A stretch of 64,000 bases of DNA from Nostoc sp. TCL26-01 (GCF_013393945.1 NZ_CP040297.1:3116804-3180803); one strand, 5' to 3'. Shown: positions 35,927-45,995, counted from the first letter of the stretch. Made by a program: numbers and translations. Notes: generated from the letters alone by a model not told the origin.

Positions 35927-36640
35927 GTGCCGATTAAACGCATTATTGCGGGGCTAAACGAGTTTCATGATAACTATTTCGTTGCTCATCGTGAATTATT
36001 CGAGCATCTATCTCATGGACAAAATCCAGAGGTATTGTTCATAACTTGTTCTGACTCAAGAATAGATCCGTTTTTAATTACGCAGAGTCAGCCAGGGGAT
36101 TTATTTGTGATCCGGAATGTTGGTAACATCATTCCACCTTACGGCAGATTCAATGGTGGTGAAGCCGCAGGGATTGAGTATGCTGTTGAGGCGTTGGGGA
36201 TTAAAGATGTTGTGGTTTGTGGACATTCTCATTGTGGAGCGATGAGAGGATTATTACAAATAGGTAATCTAGCACAACAAATGCCTTCGGTTTATGAATG
36301 GTTAAGATATCATGCCGAATCTACCCGTCGTCTGGTAATGGACAATTACCAAGGGTACTCCAATGAACAACTTTTAAAAATTGCCATCGAGCAAAATGTT
36401 CTCACCCAGATAGAAAATCTAGAAACATACCCAGTAATTCGCTCTAAACTTCACAGTGGACAGTTGACTCTCCATGCTTGGATTTATGAAATTGAAAGCG
36501 GCGGGGTGTTTGCTTATGATGCTGACAATAGTCAATTTAAAATTTTAGAAAATCGTCCTTTTCCCGTGCCTAATCCTCTGATTGGTGTACACTCATGTGA
36601 TCTCAAAAGCGCAGCAAAACAGTCGGTAGTACCAACATAG
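35927..36640 (+). CDS. Beta-class carbonic anhydrase
   Basis: Interconverts CO2 and bicarbonate. The 237 residues have the zinc ligands Cys41 and His100/Cys103 (TCSDSR, GHSHCGAM) and the catalytic Asp43/Arg45 pair. RNVGNIIPPYGRFNGGEAA and IKDVVVCGHSH are typical. It is shorter than the carboxysomal CcaA and lacks its C-terminal extension, so it may be a cytoplasmic or membrane-side enzyme. It starts with GTG 35927 behind a GAGGAG ribosome site. Position after sbtAB ties it to bicarbonate use. Confidence 0.93.
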   Translation: MPIKRIIAGLNEFHDNYFVAHRELFEHLSHGQNPEVLFITCSDSRIDPFLITQSQPGDLFVIRNVGNIIPPYGRFNGGEAAGIEYAVEALGIKDVVVCGHSHCGAMRGLLQIGNLAQQMPSVYEWLRYHAESTRRLVMDNYQGYSNEQLLKIAIEQNVLTQIENLETYPVIRSKLHSGQLTLHAWIYEIESGGVFAYDADNSQFKILENRPFPVPNPLIGVHSCDLKSAAKQSVVPT

Positions 36641-36737
36641 TTGCTCAATCTCTTTACAGAAGATTTATCTGTTTTTATTGCCATGTTAACCAAGAGGCTG
36701 TTAACTATTACTAATTCACTTTTTGCTGCAACATTTG

Positions 36738-36772
36738 CCCCCCAAAAAGCTGTAATTACAGACTTTGGGGGG
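36738..36772 (+). terminator. Strong hairpin after the carbonic anhydrase gene
   Basis: CCCCCCAAA (36738-36746) pairs with TTTGGGGGG (36764-36772), with a CTGTAATTACAG palindrome in the loop, followed by TTATTT. Probable transcription terminator. Confidence 0.65.
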
Positions 36773-36838
36773 TTATTTAACAGTTATCAGTTATCAGTTA
36801 TCAGTGAAGAGTGATGTATTTATCCTTGGGTTTAAGTC

Positions 36839-36870
36839 CCCCACCAATTGGTGGTAGGCGTTGGTGGTGG
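36839..36870. repeat. CCACCAATTGGTGG palindromic repeat
   Basis: A perfect 14-bp palindrome at 36841-36854, next to GTTGGTGGTGGG. Small dispersed palindrome upstream of the cyclase-family gene. Confidence 0.45.
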
Positions 36871-36935
36871 GTTTAAATCCCCCGTCATACGCCGTGATAA
36901 CTTTTCACTGTTCACTGTTTTAATGAAGGTGGGGG

Positions 36936-37658
36936 TTGATGAGAGTGTCGAATTTAAAAACTATTGCTTACTCTCGTGTGATTCATCTGAGTCACGTAAT
37001 TGACTCTAACATTCCTCAATGGCCTGGTGACCCAGGTGTAGAGTTTATCCCTGTTGCCCAGCTACCTGATGATGGTTACTATCTGCGACAATTTTCCTTG
37101 GGAGAACACAGTGCTACTCATATGAATGCGCCTAACAGCTTTTATCTGGCTGGTGTGGGCATTGACCAATACTCGGCTCAGTCTTTAATTGTACCTGCGA
37201 TCGCTATCAATATCTCTGCAACCACAACTATCAACCCTGACTATACACTCACTGTTGCGGATATCCTGGCTTGGGAAGGGCAACATGGTGAGATTCCAGC
37301 TGATCATCTAGTGCTACTGTATACTGGCTGGGAACATAAGTGGTCTGATAAAAATGCTTTTTTGAACCAGGATGCTCAGGGAGTCATGCACTTTCCCGGT
37401 TTTGGGGGCGATGCTACTCAGTTTCTCTTGGACGAAAGACAAATCGCTGGTGTAGGCATTGATACTCATGGTGTAGACCCTGGACAGGATAGTAGTTTTA
37501 CTACCAACCGTTTGGTATTGGCACAGCAGGGTATTGTGTTAGAAAATTTGACAAATTTACAACAATTGCCACCAACGGGGATTACACTAGCGATCGCTGT
37601 CCTCAGGTTACGCTGTGGCTCTGGTTCACCGGTGGGAGTTTTGGCATTAGTAGCTTAG
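36936..37658 (+). CDS. Cyclase-family (kynurenine formamidase-like) hydrolase
   Basis: A 240-residue protein of the cyclase/KynB fold: VIHLSHVIDSNIPQWPGDPG at the start, LVLLYTGWEHKW in the middle and AGVGIDTHGVDPGQDSSF near the end. Family members use a metal site HxGTHxDxPxH. Here it reads HSATHMNAPNS, so the two His of HxxTH remain but the Asp is Asn and the last His is lost. Metal binding and activity may therefore differ. It is followed 100 bp later by an aldehyde dehydrogenase gene on the same strand. Substrate unknown. Confidence 0.82.
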   Translation: MMRVSNLKTIAYSRVIHLSHVIDSNIPQWPGDPGVEFIPVAQLPDDGYYLRQFSLGEHSATHMNAPNSFYLAGVGIDQYSAQSLIVPAIAINISATTTINPDYTLTVADILAWEGQHGEIPADHLVLLYTGWEHKWSDKNAFLNQDAQGVMHFPGFGGDATQFLLDERQIAGVGIDTHGVDPGQDSSFTTNRLVLAQQGIVLENLTNLQQLPPTGITLAIAVLRLRCGSGSPVGVLALVA

Positions 37659-37664
37659 AATAAT

Positions 37665-37704
37665 GCGTAATACTCGCCTTTGGCGAGAAGCAAGCTATGT
37701 AATT
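37665..37704. repeat. Dispersed repeat, reverse copy of 17053-17112
   Basis: GCGTAATACTCGCCTTTGGC then GAGAAGCAAGCTATGTAATT, reverse complement of the other copy with a few mismatches. Confidence 0.7.
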
Positions 37705-37758
37705 AAGTTTTTTAGTTACGAATTAGGCTAAATTGGTCACAAGCTGGAGGGCTGGCAA

Positions 37759-39255
37759 ATGATAACTCCGCTAACTTGCCAAAATTATATCAATGGTCAA
37801 TGGGTGAATGCTGCCACAGAAACTATTATCAACAGCAACAACCCTGCTAATAAAACCGAAGTCGTGGCAACTTTTCCCCGTTCTCAAGCCGAGGATGTAG
37901 ATAGAGCTGTCGCTTCAGCTCGGCAAGCTTATGATAGTTGGCGGAAAGTGCCAGCCCCGGCTAGAGCAGAATATGTGTTTCGTGTCGGAGAATTATTACT
38001 CCAACACAAAGAAGAATTAGCTCAGTTAATCAGTCGAGAAATGGGTAAACCCCTCACCGAAGCTAGGGGGGATGTGCAGGAAGGAATTGACTGTGCTTTT
38101 TACAGTGCGGGTGAAGGTAGGCGACTGTTTGGGCAAACCACACCTTCGGAAATGCCCAATAAATTCGCCATGACGGTACGAATGCCCATAGGAGTGTGTG
38201 CTTTAATTACTCCTTGGAATTTCCCCATCGCCATTCCTTGTTGGAAAGCAATGCCAGCTTTAGTTTGTGGCAATACAGTCATCCTCAAGCCGGCTGAAGA
38301 TACCTCTGCTTGTGCGACGAAATTAATCGAGATTTTTGCAGATGCAGGTTTACCGCCTGGGGTAATTAACTTGGTGCATGGGGTAGGAGAAGAAGCGGGG
38401 AAGGCTTTAGTTGAACATCCAGATATTGATTTAGTGTCCTTTACTGGTTCTTCCGAAACTGGCGCTTTTGTTGGTGCTACCTGTGGACGAACTCACAAAC
38501 GAGTTTGTCTGGAAATGGGCGGGAAAAATGCTCAAGTAGTGATGGAAGACGCAGATTTAGAACTTGCTCTCGATGGTGCAGTCTGGGGAGCCTTTGGCAC
38601 AACTGGTCAACGTTGTACTGCTACCAGTCGCTTAATTTTACATCGAGATATTAAAGAAAAATTCACGACAATGCTGCTGGAACGGACTAGCAAATTACGT
38701 TTGGGTGCTGGTACTGAAGCTGACACAGATATTGGGCCAATTATTAATCACAAACAACTGCAACGGGTAGATGATTATATGGATATTGCCCGTGCAGAGG
38801 GAGCCAAGATTTTAATTGGGGGAAAAATTGCCACAGAAGGACAACTCAAACAGGGTTACTTTTTTCAGCCGACAATTTTAGATCATGTCAGGCCGAATAT
38901 GCGGGTTGCGCGTGAAGAGATATTCGGGCCAGTAGTGGCATTAATTGAGGTTAGCAGTTTTGTGGAAGCGATCGCTATCCTTAACGATACAAAATATGGT
39001 CTTTCTTCCTCAATTTACACCCGTGATATCAATCGGGCTTTTGCGGCTATGCGTGACATTGCAGCAGGTATCACCTATATTAATGGCCCTACCATTGGTG
39101 CAGAAGTACATTTACCTTTTGGTGGTGTCAAACAAACCGGTAATGGACACAGAGAAGCCGGCACAACCGCCTTAGATGTATTCACTGAATGGAAAAGTGT
39201 TTACGTAGATTTTTCTGGTAGTTTGCAACGCGCTCAGATAGATAATCGTAGTTAA
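37759..39255 (+). CDS. NAD(P)-dependent aldehyde dehydrogenase
   Basis: Oxidises an aldehyde to the acid. The 498 residues carry ITPWNFPIAIPCWKAMPAL (cofactor binding), FTGSSETG, the general base Glu252 in LEMGGKN and the nucleophile Cys286 in TTGQRCTATS, all intact. Overall pattern is closest to succinate-semialdehyde, ketoglutarate-semialdehyde or ALDH7-like enzymes; the exact substrate cannot be read from the sequence. GATTTTTCTGG-encoded C-terminus YVDFSG is typical. It follows the cyclase-family hydrolase by 100 bp, possibly one transcription unit for catabolism. Confidence 0.92.
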   Translation: MITPLTCQNYINGQWVNAATETIINSNNPANKTEVVATFPRSQAEDVDRAVASARQAYDSWRKVPAPARAEYVFRVGELLLQHKEELAQLISREMGKPLTEARGDVQEGIDCAFYSAGEGRRLFGQTTPSEMPNKFAMTVRMPIGVCALITPWNFPIAIPCWKAMPALVCGNTVILKPAEDTSACATKLIEIFADAGLPPGVINLVHGVGEEAGKALVEHPDIDLVSFTGSSETGAFVGATCGRTHKRVCLEMGGKNAQVVMEDADLELALDGAVWGAFGTTGQRCTATSRLILHRDIKEKFTTMLLERTSKLRLGAGTEADTDIGPIINHKQLQRVDDYMDIARAEGAKILIGGKIATEGQLKQGYFFQPTILDHVRPNMRVAREEIFGPVVALIEVSSFVEAIAILNDTKYGLSSSIYTRDINRAFAAMRDIAAGITYINGPTIGAEVHLPFGGVKQTGNGHREAGTTALDVFTEWKSVYVDFSGSLQRAQIDNRS

Positions 39256-39310
39256 GTGAATTGACTGAGGAACTTCTAGATAAAAATATCTGACGTTTTT
39301 TCCTCATAAT

Positions 39311-40129
39311 TTAAAGTGATGATAAATTACCGTCTACAGATTCTAGATAAAAACTGTATTTAGCATCAAAACAATCAATTGACTGTGGAGAACTACACCT
39401 ACTAATAGCTTGAAATCGATTGTAAATTGTATTGTAATTACGACTATATATTTGTACAACTTCTGATGCTTTTCCTGAAACTGTTGTTCCAGAAGGAATA
39501 CTGTTTAATAAATTTGTTGCTTGTTTAATTTTTAGAAGTGCATCTTGAAGTCCAACTAACGTATAAGGTGTATTTTCAGTAATTTTCTCAACTTGTCTGG
39601 CTAAATTTTGTGCTTGTTTAAATTTTAAAACAGCATTATTTTCAATTATTCTTCGTTGATTAATGGTAGTATAGTTCGCCTTGTATTCTTTTAGTCGCTG
39701 CTGTTCTTGTACATACAGTGGTGAGTTTTTAGGTATTGTTTCTAAAAGCTTTATTGCTTGTTCAATCTGAACACTGGCTTGTTTCCAAGTTGTACTAGAA
39801 TGTGGAGGGTTCTGAGTGATTTTTACTGCTTCCCAACTCAATTTTTTGGCATTTGCCAGCAATTCAGATGCTTGTATTTCATCTGATAAACGAGATGAAA
39901 TGACAGCATAATTATTACGATATTGTTCGAGGTTTCTATTTGCTTCTACCGTAACAAATGAATCTTCGGGAATAGACTCCAATATACTGATTGCTTCTTG
40001 CCATTTATTACTTGCTTCTTTCCATACTGTTGGAGGATGCGGTGGATTTTGCACCAAAATCTCTGCTTCTATAGCTAATTGTTTTGTAGATTCAAACTTA
40101 GCTGCTGCATCTTCTTCTATCTGTAGTCT
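39311..40129 (-). pseudogene. 3' part of a split coiled-coil repeat protein (after in-frame stop)
   Basis: The frame from 40129 to 39311 is fully open, and it is in the same frame as the 711-residue gene that stops at 40130. Three repeats of about 80 residues are seen (NPPHPPTVWKEASNKWQEAI; NPPHSSTTWKQASVQIEQAI; NTPYTLVGLQDALLKIKQAT), each ending Y-x3-Y-x2-I. The first repeat begins before any start codon, in the 24 codons just past the TAA (RLQIEEDAAAKFESTKQLAI). The piece therefore looks like the C-terminal third of one interrupted protein. A TTG at 40057 would be the only way to start it alone. It ends with CSSPQSIDCFDAKYSFYL, probably a Cys-bridged tail. Confidence 0.75.
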
Positions 40130-42265
40130 TTATTCAACTGTATTGAGTTGAGTACGAAATTTGCTAATGTATTTTTGTGCTTCGGGGTATGCAGATGCAA
40201 ATGAATTTGGAATTCTTTCAAGTGATACAATCGATTGTTTGATTTTGTCACTCATCAGTCTAATTTCATTAATGTCTTGAGCTTGTTTTACATCATTTAT
40301 TTTAGATATTAATGTTTGTGTATCTCTAAGTATTTTTTCTTGAGACAATCTACTCCAAGCAAACCAAACTCCAGGGGTAGATAAAATTATAATACTTGCA
40401 GCAATTGCCGTTTTTATTTGAACAGTTTTTTTTCGTTGTTGTTGCAAACGCTGTTTCATCAAGAGTGGATTTTTAAAACATTCCTGTGCTTCCTTTATTT
40501 TTGCTTCTGCTTCTTGAATTAATATTTCAATTCTTGGCTGAAATTTTTCACAAAAAGTTAAAATATCTAAGACCTTTTCGTTTTTAGTATTAAAATCAAT
40601 AAAAAGTTCATCTTCTTGACTAAACTCAACTGCACAAATACTACCAAAAAGAAATACAATACTTTTTAATGTATTAGGTTGAATATAAATATCTTTTCCC
40701 TTATCAATTGTATTAATAATATTTTGTAAATTTTTATTTATTGTCTTGAAATCTTCTTGTACAGTTTTAATCTGTTCAAATTGAGATAGCATGACATCTT
40801 TATTAGCAAAATTAAACGTGCTTTTTATTTTACGGCTCTTAGTTTTGACATCATTTTTAATATCACTTATTGTTTTATATGAATGTATTTCTTCTAATGC
40901 AGTTATCAGCCCAGTATTTTGAGTACATTCTTTTCCAAAGGAAACAAGATATGTTAACTGACGTGTAGGTTTTTCAAGAATCTGTTTTAAATTAATACAT
41001 TTATTGATAACAGAGTTGATGGATTCGTATTGAGTGTTGCTATATAAAATAATCACTCCATTATCATCTAAACCTAATGCTGTAATAGATTGACCAAGAA
41101 CACTAAATAAGGCTTTAATCACATCAATATTTAATGGATTAGTAGCTTGCTTATTAATTTTTTTTATAACTGTATCTAATTGCTTATGTATATTTCTTAA
41201 TTGCACTTGTACTTGAAACATACGATTTAAATTTTGCTCCATTACAGGCAGAGTATCAAAATTTAACCTTCTTTCTACTGTTTGAATAATAGTGAAAAAT
41301 TTTTCGTGTAATTGATCAATACTAATTTTTGACTGAACTTGAGCAAGAATTTCTAAAAATCTTGTATCATTTAAACAAGTATTTATAAAATTTTGTAAAA
41401 AATGTGCAGATGCTATAATATTGTTAATATTGTTCTCATAACTATCACACTGTTTAATAATATCTAATAATAAATGATTTTGATTTTCTATCTTTATAAT
41501 TATTTCATTTTTGTGATTAAATTCTATTCGTGTAATTGCTGCACCAAACACTAAAAATAACGAATTTACAGTATGATAAGTAGCCCCAAAAATATTTGTA
41601 GGTTCAATCGAAGATGACAAACTATTTAGTTTATTTTTTATTATAATTAACCGTTGTAATGCAACCATGATTGGTGCTATTTTAGCTTGCATTAACTCTG
41701 GTTGACTAAAGCTAAAATCTAACCGAATACTAAATGATAATTTGGATATTTGTGCAGCCAAAGATGGTAAACTTTGAGAGTGTTTATGAATTTCTGCATC
41801 AAAAACAGTATTTGAAGTGAGAAAACATTGAGAAATAATTTCTTTCAACCATATACCTTGATGAATAAATATATCAATCTTCTGCACCAAATCTCCAAAT
41901 GTTTTCCGAATTTGTCGCAGATGATTTTCATCATGAATTGCTTCATCTAGAAAATTATGTCCAATTTCTAAAGCAATTTCTGAACCTATTTGTGAGAGTA
42001 TATCATCATCACTACTATTTTGACCAAGTAGGATTAAACCAACTCCTACAACACCTTTTGTCAAACGAATAGCATCAATCCGTGCAATTTCTTCATCGAG
42101 TTTTTTGAGTGTAGGTTCTAACTCATCTTGGATATGATGTAAATCTAAAATGTTATTAGAAATTATAATTAATTGTTTTTCAATAATATTTATATCGTGA
42201 CAATCTAATGACATTGAACTACCAAGCATCAAAGCCTTGTTAAGTATTGCATCTAGGTGGTTCAT
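40130..42265 (-). CDS. Long coiled-coil membrane protein, 5' part of split gene
   Basis: A 711-residue protein of no recognised family. Several similar helical blocks of about 150 residues recur (each with a phrase such as LIVFGSICAVEFSQEDEL or SVLGQSITALGLDDNGVIIL). One membrane helix lies near residues 625-645 (IKTAIAASIIILSTPGVWFA), and the tail after it begins the repeat domain that continues past the stop. The TAA at 40130-40132 lies where the other repeats read Gln-Arg (INQRR), so CAA-to-TAA is a simple explanation. With the downstream part the full protein would be about 984 residues. Cytoplasmic N-terminal and extracytoplasmic C-terminal domains are inferred. Confidence 0.75.
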   Translation of the reverse strand: MNHLDAILNKALMLGSSMSLDCHDINIIEKQLIIISNNILDLHHIQDELEPTLKKLDEEIARIDAIRLTKGVVGVGLILLGQNSSDDDILSQIGSEIALEIGHNFLDEAIHDENHLRQIRKTFGDLVQKIDIFIHQGIWLKEIISQCFLTSNTVFDAEIHKHSQSLPSLAAQISKLSFSIRLDFSFSQPELMQAKIAPIMVALQRLIIIKNKLNSLSSSIEPTNIFGATYHTVNSLFLVFGAAITRIEFNHKNEIIIKIENQNHLLLDIIKQCDSYENNINNIIASAHFLQNFINTCLNDTRFLEILAQVQSKISIDQLHEKFFTIIQTVERRLNFDTLPVMEQNLNRMFQVQVQLRNIHKQLDTVIKKINKQATNPLNIDVIKALFSVLGQSITALGLDDNGVIILYSNTQYESINSVINKCINLKQILEKPTRQLTYLVSFGKECTQNTGLITALEEIHSYKTISDIKNDVKTKSRKIKSTFNFANKDVMLSQFEQIKTVQEDFKTINKNLQNIINTIDKGKDIYIQPNTLKSIVFLFGSICAVEFSQEDELFIDFNTKNEKVLDILTFCEKFQPRIEILIQEAEAKIKEAQECFKNPLLMKQRLQQQRKKTVQIKTAIAASIIILSTPGVWFAWSRLSQEKILRDTQTLISKINDVKQAQDINEIRLMSDKIKQSIVSLERIPNSFASAYPEAQKYISKFRTQLNTVE

Positions 42266-42638
42266 ACATTAGGATTTAAATATAATATATCTTCATAGTC
42301 CATGTTTTTTCATACATTATCAACCGTAATAACCCTGAAGAAAATACTGCCTCATATAAATTCATAGCTGCGATATTTGCCTATTAAACGCTAGTGTCAG
42401 AGATTGGAGTGCATGATTACTAACTGCTAACTCAGATGAGGTAATGAGTATTTTAGTCCGTCAGATTTTGATGCAATAATCTAGATTAGGAGAAGCGAAA
42501 TTTCGCTTTTATACTGAATATGAATCATTGTCAAAAGTTAAATTAACCCAGAAAAATTAGACCGATAAACAATGTTCTGGGTTAATTGATCAAAACTACT
42601 AGCGATATAAGTCACATCTGCGGAATGTAAGTTCTTAA
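42266..42638. other. Intergenic region
   Basis: 373 bp between two minus-strand genes. It contains the perfect 16-bp palindrome AAGCGAAATTTCGCTT at 42493-42508, which may terminate the upstream gene, and presumably the promoter of the coiled-coil gene. Nothing else seen. Confidence 0.55.
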
Positions 42639-45167
42639 TCAAACTTCTGCCGGATGATACTCTTGTTGTCTTTCCACGAAAGTTTGCACGCGAGAACGGT
42701 AATCTCTCACCGTGTCATCTACCCAGTCGCGCTCGTTGCTGTTAGCGTATAAGTGTACTAAAGGCTCACTGGCATCGGGTAAAACTAATAGCCAACTATC
42801 ATCAAAGGGTTGGCGAATTTTCACACCATCGATGAGTTCGAGGTTTTGGGCTGGGTGCGTTTCCACCAAGTAGCGCATCAATGCACCTTTTGCCGACCAG
42901 GGACAGCGTATGGTATAAGTTTTATGGACTACACGGGGTAATTCTGAGCGAACAGTAGCTAGCGATCGCTCCTGTATAGTCAGCATCTCAATAATTTTAG
43001 CAATGCAGAACATGGAATCAAACCCCGGATGCAATTGGGGAAAGATAAATCCAGTCTCACCACTACCGCCCAATACCACATTAGGGTTCTTTTGACAAGC
43101 TTCCATCAAAGCAGTGGGATTAGATTTGGTACGAATAACTCGGCCATCGTGACGACGGGCGACTTGTTCCACGCCACTGGAGGCATGGACTGGTACGACT
43201 ACCGTCCCTCTGGGGTTAGAGGTGAGAATCATATCCACCATCAAGGCGGTTAACATTTCCCCACGAATGGGAAAGCCTGACTCATCGACTAAAATCAGTT
43301 GTTCGCCATTAGCTGATACTTGCACACCAAAATTAGCCTTTAATGCTTCCACCACATGACCAAGTTGCTGTAGCAATGCTTCCCTATCAGTTGTGGAAAC
43401 AGCATTTTTATTTAAACTGGCATTCAGCACTACTGCATCCGCACCAAATTTATCTAGCATTTGGGGTAAGACAGCCCCAGACACAGCATAAACATAGTCA
43501 ATGACTACTTTGGCGCGACTGTTGCACAGGGTAGCCACATTTAACAACTTCTCAAAAGCGGTACAATAACGGTCAATAACTTGGCTGGGGTAAGCGACAT
43601 CGCCAATTTCATGACTAAGGGCGCGGCGCATATCTTCCTTAAAGTAAGCCCCTTCAATTTTCTTTTCTTGGGCTTTGGAGATATTAATCCCCTTATTATC
43701 CATGAATTCTATCAGGATATAGTCGGCGCGATCAGGGTGGACTCGCACATGAATGCCACCAGCGACATTCATTGTGGGTATAACTGTGCGGGCGATGGGG
43801 ATAGCTGTGGCATCAAGGTTTTGAATATCCACACCTACAGACATTAAACCCGCAATTAGCGATCGCGTCACCATGCGCGAAACATTACGTTGATCACGAG
43901 AGACAGTAACTTTTGCCCCAGGTTTTAAAGTAGAACCATATGCAGCCCCCAATTTCACCGCAAACTCGGCACTAATGTCAATATTTGCTAATCCTTGTAC
44001 ACCCCGTTGTCCAAATAAATTGCGTTGGGCAGTGTTACCCCAAATCAAGTTAATGTTTAAAACTGCCCCTGATTCAATTTTTTTACTCGGCCAAACTCTG
44101 ACACCAGGGCTAATTTGGGCTTCTTCACCCACTGTGGACAAAGAACCCACCACCGCCGCCTCTAAAACATGAGCGCGTCTGTCTACACGAGTTCCCCGCG
44201 AAATCACACAGGCACTTAACTGGGCTTCATCCCCGATAATGGCCCCATTCCACACAATTGGCCGCTTGAGATTAGCATCAGCACCAATGGTGACATTATC
44301 ACCAATAATCGTTCCCGCTTCAATTTGCACCCTAGCCCCGATGCGGCAATTGCTGCCAATCACAACTGGGGCTTCAATATTAGCTGAAGGATCAATATAA
44401 GTATTTTGTCCTATCCACAACCCAGGAGAATTTTCTCTATAAGCAAAGTCTAGGTCTACTTTCCGTTCTAAAGCATCGTATTGGGCTTCTCGATAAGCAT
44501 CTAAGTGACCAACATCACACCAATAACCCTCCGCAATGTAACCGTACATGGGTTCATCTTTTGCCAAGAGTAAGGGGAATAAATCTTTAGAAAAGTCGCA
44601 TTCTGTGTTATCTGGCAGATATTCTAAAACCTCTGGCTCTAAAATATAAGTCCCAGTGTTGACGGTATCAGAAAAAATTTCACTGGTTGAAGGTTTTTCT
44701 AAAAAGCGTTTAATTTTACCTTGTTCGTCAGTAATTACTACACCAAATTCGATGGGATTGGGAACTCTAGTGAGAATTAAAGTTGCTTTTGATTGGTTTT
44801 GTTTGTGAAAAGCGATCGCTGCTGTTAAATCAAAATCTGTGATACTATCACCGCTAATTACTAAAAAAGTTTCATCCAAAAGTTCGGCAATATTTTTCAC
44901 ACAACCTGCTGTCCCTAGAGGTTGGTCTTCCTCAACAGCGTAGGTCATTTGCACACCAAAATCACTACCATCTTGAAAATAGTCTCGTAAAACATCAGGT
45001 AGGTAATGTAATGTGGCAATCACTTCTGTGATGTCATGCTTTCTCAGTAGATTAATAATATGTTCGGCAATGGGGCGATTGAGAATTGGCACCATTGGTT
45101 TTGGCAGATCGCAAGTTAACGGGCGAAGTCGCGTTCCGGAACCGCCTGCCATCAGTACTGCACGCAT
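42639..45167 (-). CDS. Sugar nucleotidyltransferase fused to phosphomannomutase-like domain
   Basis: 842 residues in three parts. 1-235 is a nucleotidyltransferase with the signature [20 protein letters not shown] and Lys in DLPKPMVPI, as in mannose-1-phosphate guanylyltransferases. 245-375 is a left-handed beta-helix of hexapeptide repeats ([13 protein letters not shown]). 380-842 is a phosphoglucomutase/phosphomannomutase-like fold. The third part lacks the catalytic phosphoserine loop (TASHNP is replaced by VRVHPDRA) and the metal loop DGDGDR (replaced by VDESGFP), so it is probably not a mutase. This fusion is widespread in cyanobacteria and likely makes a nucleotide sugar for glycan synthesis. 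Monocistronic. Confidence 0.88.
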   Translation of the reverse strand: MRAVLMAGGSGTRLRPLTCDLPKPMVPILNRPIAEHIINLLRKHDITEVIATLHYLPDVLRDYFQDGSDFGVQMTYAVEEDQPLGTAGCVKNIAELLDETFLVISGDSITDFDLTAAIAFHKQNQSKATLILTRVPNPIEFGVVITDEQGKIKRFLEKPSTSEIFSDTVNTGTYILEPEVLEYLPDNTECDFSKDLFPLLLAKDEPMYGYIAEGYWCDVGHLDAYREAQYDALERKVDLDFAYRENSPGLWIGQNTYIDPSANIEAPVVIGSNCRIGARVQIEAGTIIGDNVTIGADANLKRPIVWNGAIIGDEAQLSACVISRGTRVDRRAHVLEAAVVGSLSTVGEEAQISPGVRVWPSKKIESGAVLNINLIWGNTAQRNLFGQRGVQGLANIDISAEFAVKLGAAYGSTLKPGAKVTVSRDQRNVSRMVTRSLIAGLMSVGVDIQNLDATAIPIARTVIPTMNVAGGIHVRVHPDRADYILIEFMDNKGINISKAQEKKIEGAYFKEDMRRALSHEIGDVAYPSQVIDRYCTAFEKLLNVATLCNSRAKVVIDYVYAVSGAVLPQMLDKFGADAVVLNASLNKNAVSTTDREALLQQLGHVVEALKANFGVQVSANGEQLILVDESGFPIRGEMLTALMVDMILTSNPRGTVVVPVHASSGVEQVARRHDGRVIRTKSNPTALMEACQKNPNVVLGGSGETGFIFPQLHPGFDSMFCIAKIIEMLTIQERSLATVRSELPRVVHKTYTIRCPWSAKGALMRYLVETHPAQNLELIDGVKIRQPFDDSWLLVLPDASEPLVHLYANSNERDWVDDTVRDYRSRVQTFVERQQEYHPAEV

Positions 45168-45520
45168 AAATCCTCCATAACTTTTTGTCGCTTTGCTACT
45201 TCCATACCCGTGAAAGTATATTGTGTTTTCTCTAGTTTCCTATGACTACTGATCTTTGAGAAACTTCCGCAAGAAACATCTGTTCAGCAATAAGTATTTT
45301 TACTTATTGCTTCCGGTTTGTGATCTCCCAAAGATTCCCCAAAACAGCAATGAGAGATATGCCAATGAAATCAGGTTTATTTATGCTAACTACCATCAGC
45401 TAGACAGGCAACCAGCCAGAAGGAAAAAGTAATATATGTGTAATGTCAAAGTGGCATATTGTAGCGGTAAGGTGAGCAGATGGCTCACCCGATTTTGCTG
45501 TTTAAGAGTAAAATATCATT
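45168..45520. other. Divergent intergenic region with a perfect hairpin
   Basis: 353 bp between the minus-strand nucleotidyltransferase gene and the plus-strand toxin-antitoxin remnant. GCAATAAGTA (45287-45296) and TACTTATTGC (45301-45310) form a perfect 10-bp stem with a TTTT loop. It may be an operator or end-of-transcript hairpin. No gene here. Confidence 0.55.
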
Positions 45521-45583
45521 ATGACGTTTCAGTGGAACCTAAACAAAGCGAGTAGCAACACCAAGAAGCATGGTAGTCAATGA
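45521..45583 (+). pseudogene. Truncated BrnT-type toxin start
   Basis: ATG 45521 opens MTFQWNLNKASSNTKKHGSQ and stops at 45581. The first 18 residues match the N-terminus of BrnT/DUF497 ribonuclease toxins (FxWDxNKAxSNxxKHG), normally about 90 residues. The catalytic part is missing and the frame runs straight into the antitoxin-like gene, which begins inside it at 45570. A deletion fused the toxin's first codons to the antitoxin. Confidence 0.7.
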
Positions 45584-45764
45584 TGAAATGAGACCTGAGT
45601 ATGATTTTTCAGGTGGAGTTCGTGGCAAGTATTATGAAGCTTATATGCAATCAAGCAATATTATAGTTCTTGATCCAGATGTGGCAGAAATTTTTCGAGA
45701 CTCGGCTGCTGTCAATGAAGCATTGAGATTGATTGCCAAGATTGCGAAGTCTATCGCAGTCTAA
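45570..45764 (+). CDS. Orphan antitoxin-like protein of a decayed BrnT pair
   Basis: A 64-residue acidic protein with DEMRPEYDFSGGVRGKYYEA and a C-terminal SAAVNEALRLIAKIAKS helix. This is the pattern of the small proteins paired with BrnT/DUF497 toxins in cyanobacteria. It overlaps the toxin relic by 14 bp. Start could be ATG 45570 or ATG 45588 (MRPEYDF). With the toxin gone it may be neutral, or act as an anti-addiction copy against related toxins. Family call is moderately sure. Confidence 0.65.
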   Translation: MVVNDEMRPEYDFSGGVRGKYYEAYMQSSNIIVLDPDVAEIFRDSAAVNEALRLIAKIAKSIAV

Positions 45765-45776
45765 CTAACGGAGTTA

Positions 45777-45974
45777 ATGATGATGGGTAAGCTAATTATT
45801 TTTGGTTTAATTGTGATTTATGTAGGTGGTGTGTGGAAGTTTTGGAATGGTTTTTCTCGAACTAATTTCACGCAATCTTTGCCTAATCGTATTGGTTTAT
45901 CTTTGCTTTGGCCAGCTTTATTTATTGCTAATGGCGCGTATCGTCGGAATTTTAGAAAGGCATTAAAGGGTTAA
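45777..45974 (+). CDS. Small membrane protein
   Basis: 65 residues: an N-terminal helix (about 4-22, LIIFGLIVIYVGGVWKFW), a second hydrophobic stretch (about 40-53, GLSLLWPALFIANGAY) and a basic tail RRNFRKALKG. No known family recalled, but the composition and tail look like a genuine short cyanobacterial membrane protein. It starts 12 bp after the antitoxin-like gene, so probably the same transcript. Confidence 0.6.
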   Translation: MMMGKLIIFGLIVIYVGGVWKFWNGFSRTNFTQSLPNRIGLSLLWPALFIANGAYRRNFRKALKG

Positions 45975-45995
45975 AAATTACTTTTAAGTTTACAG

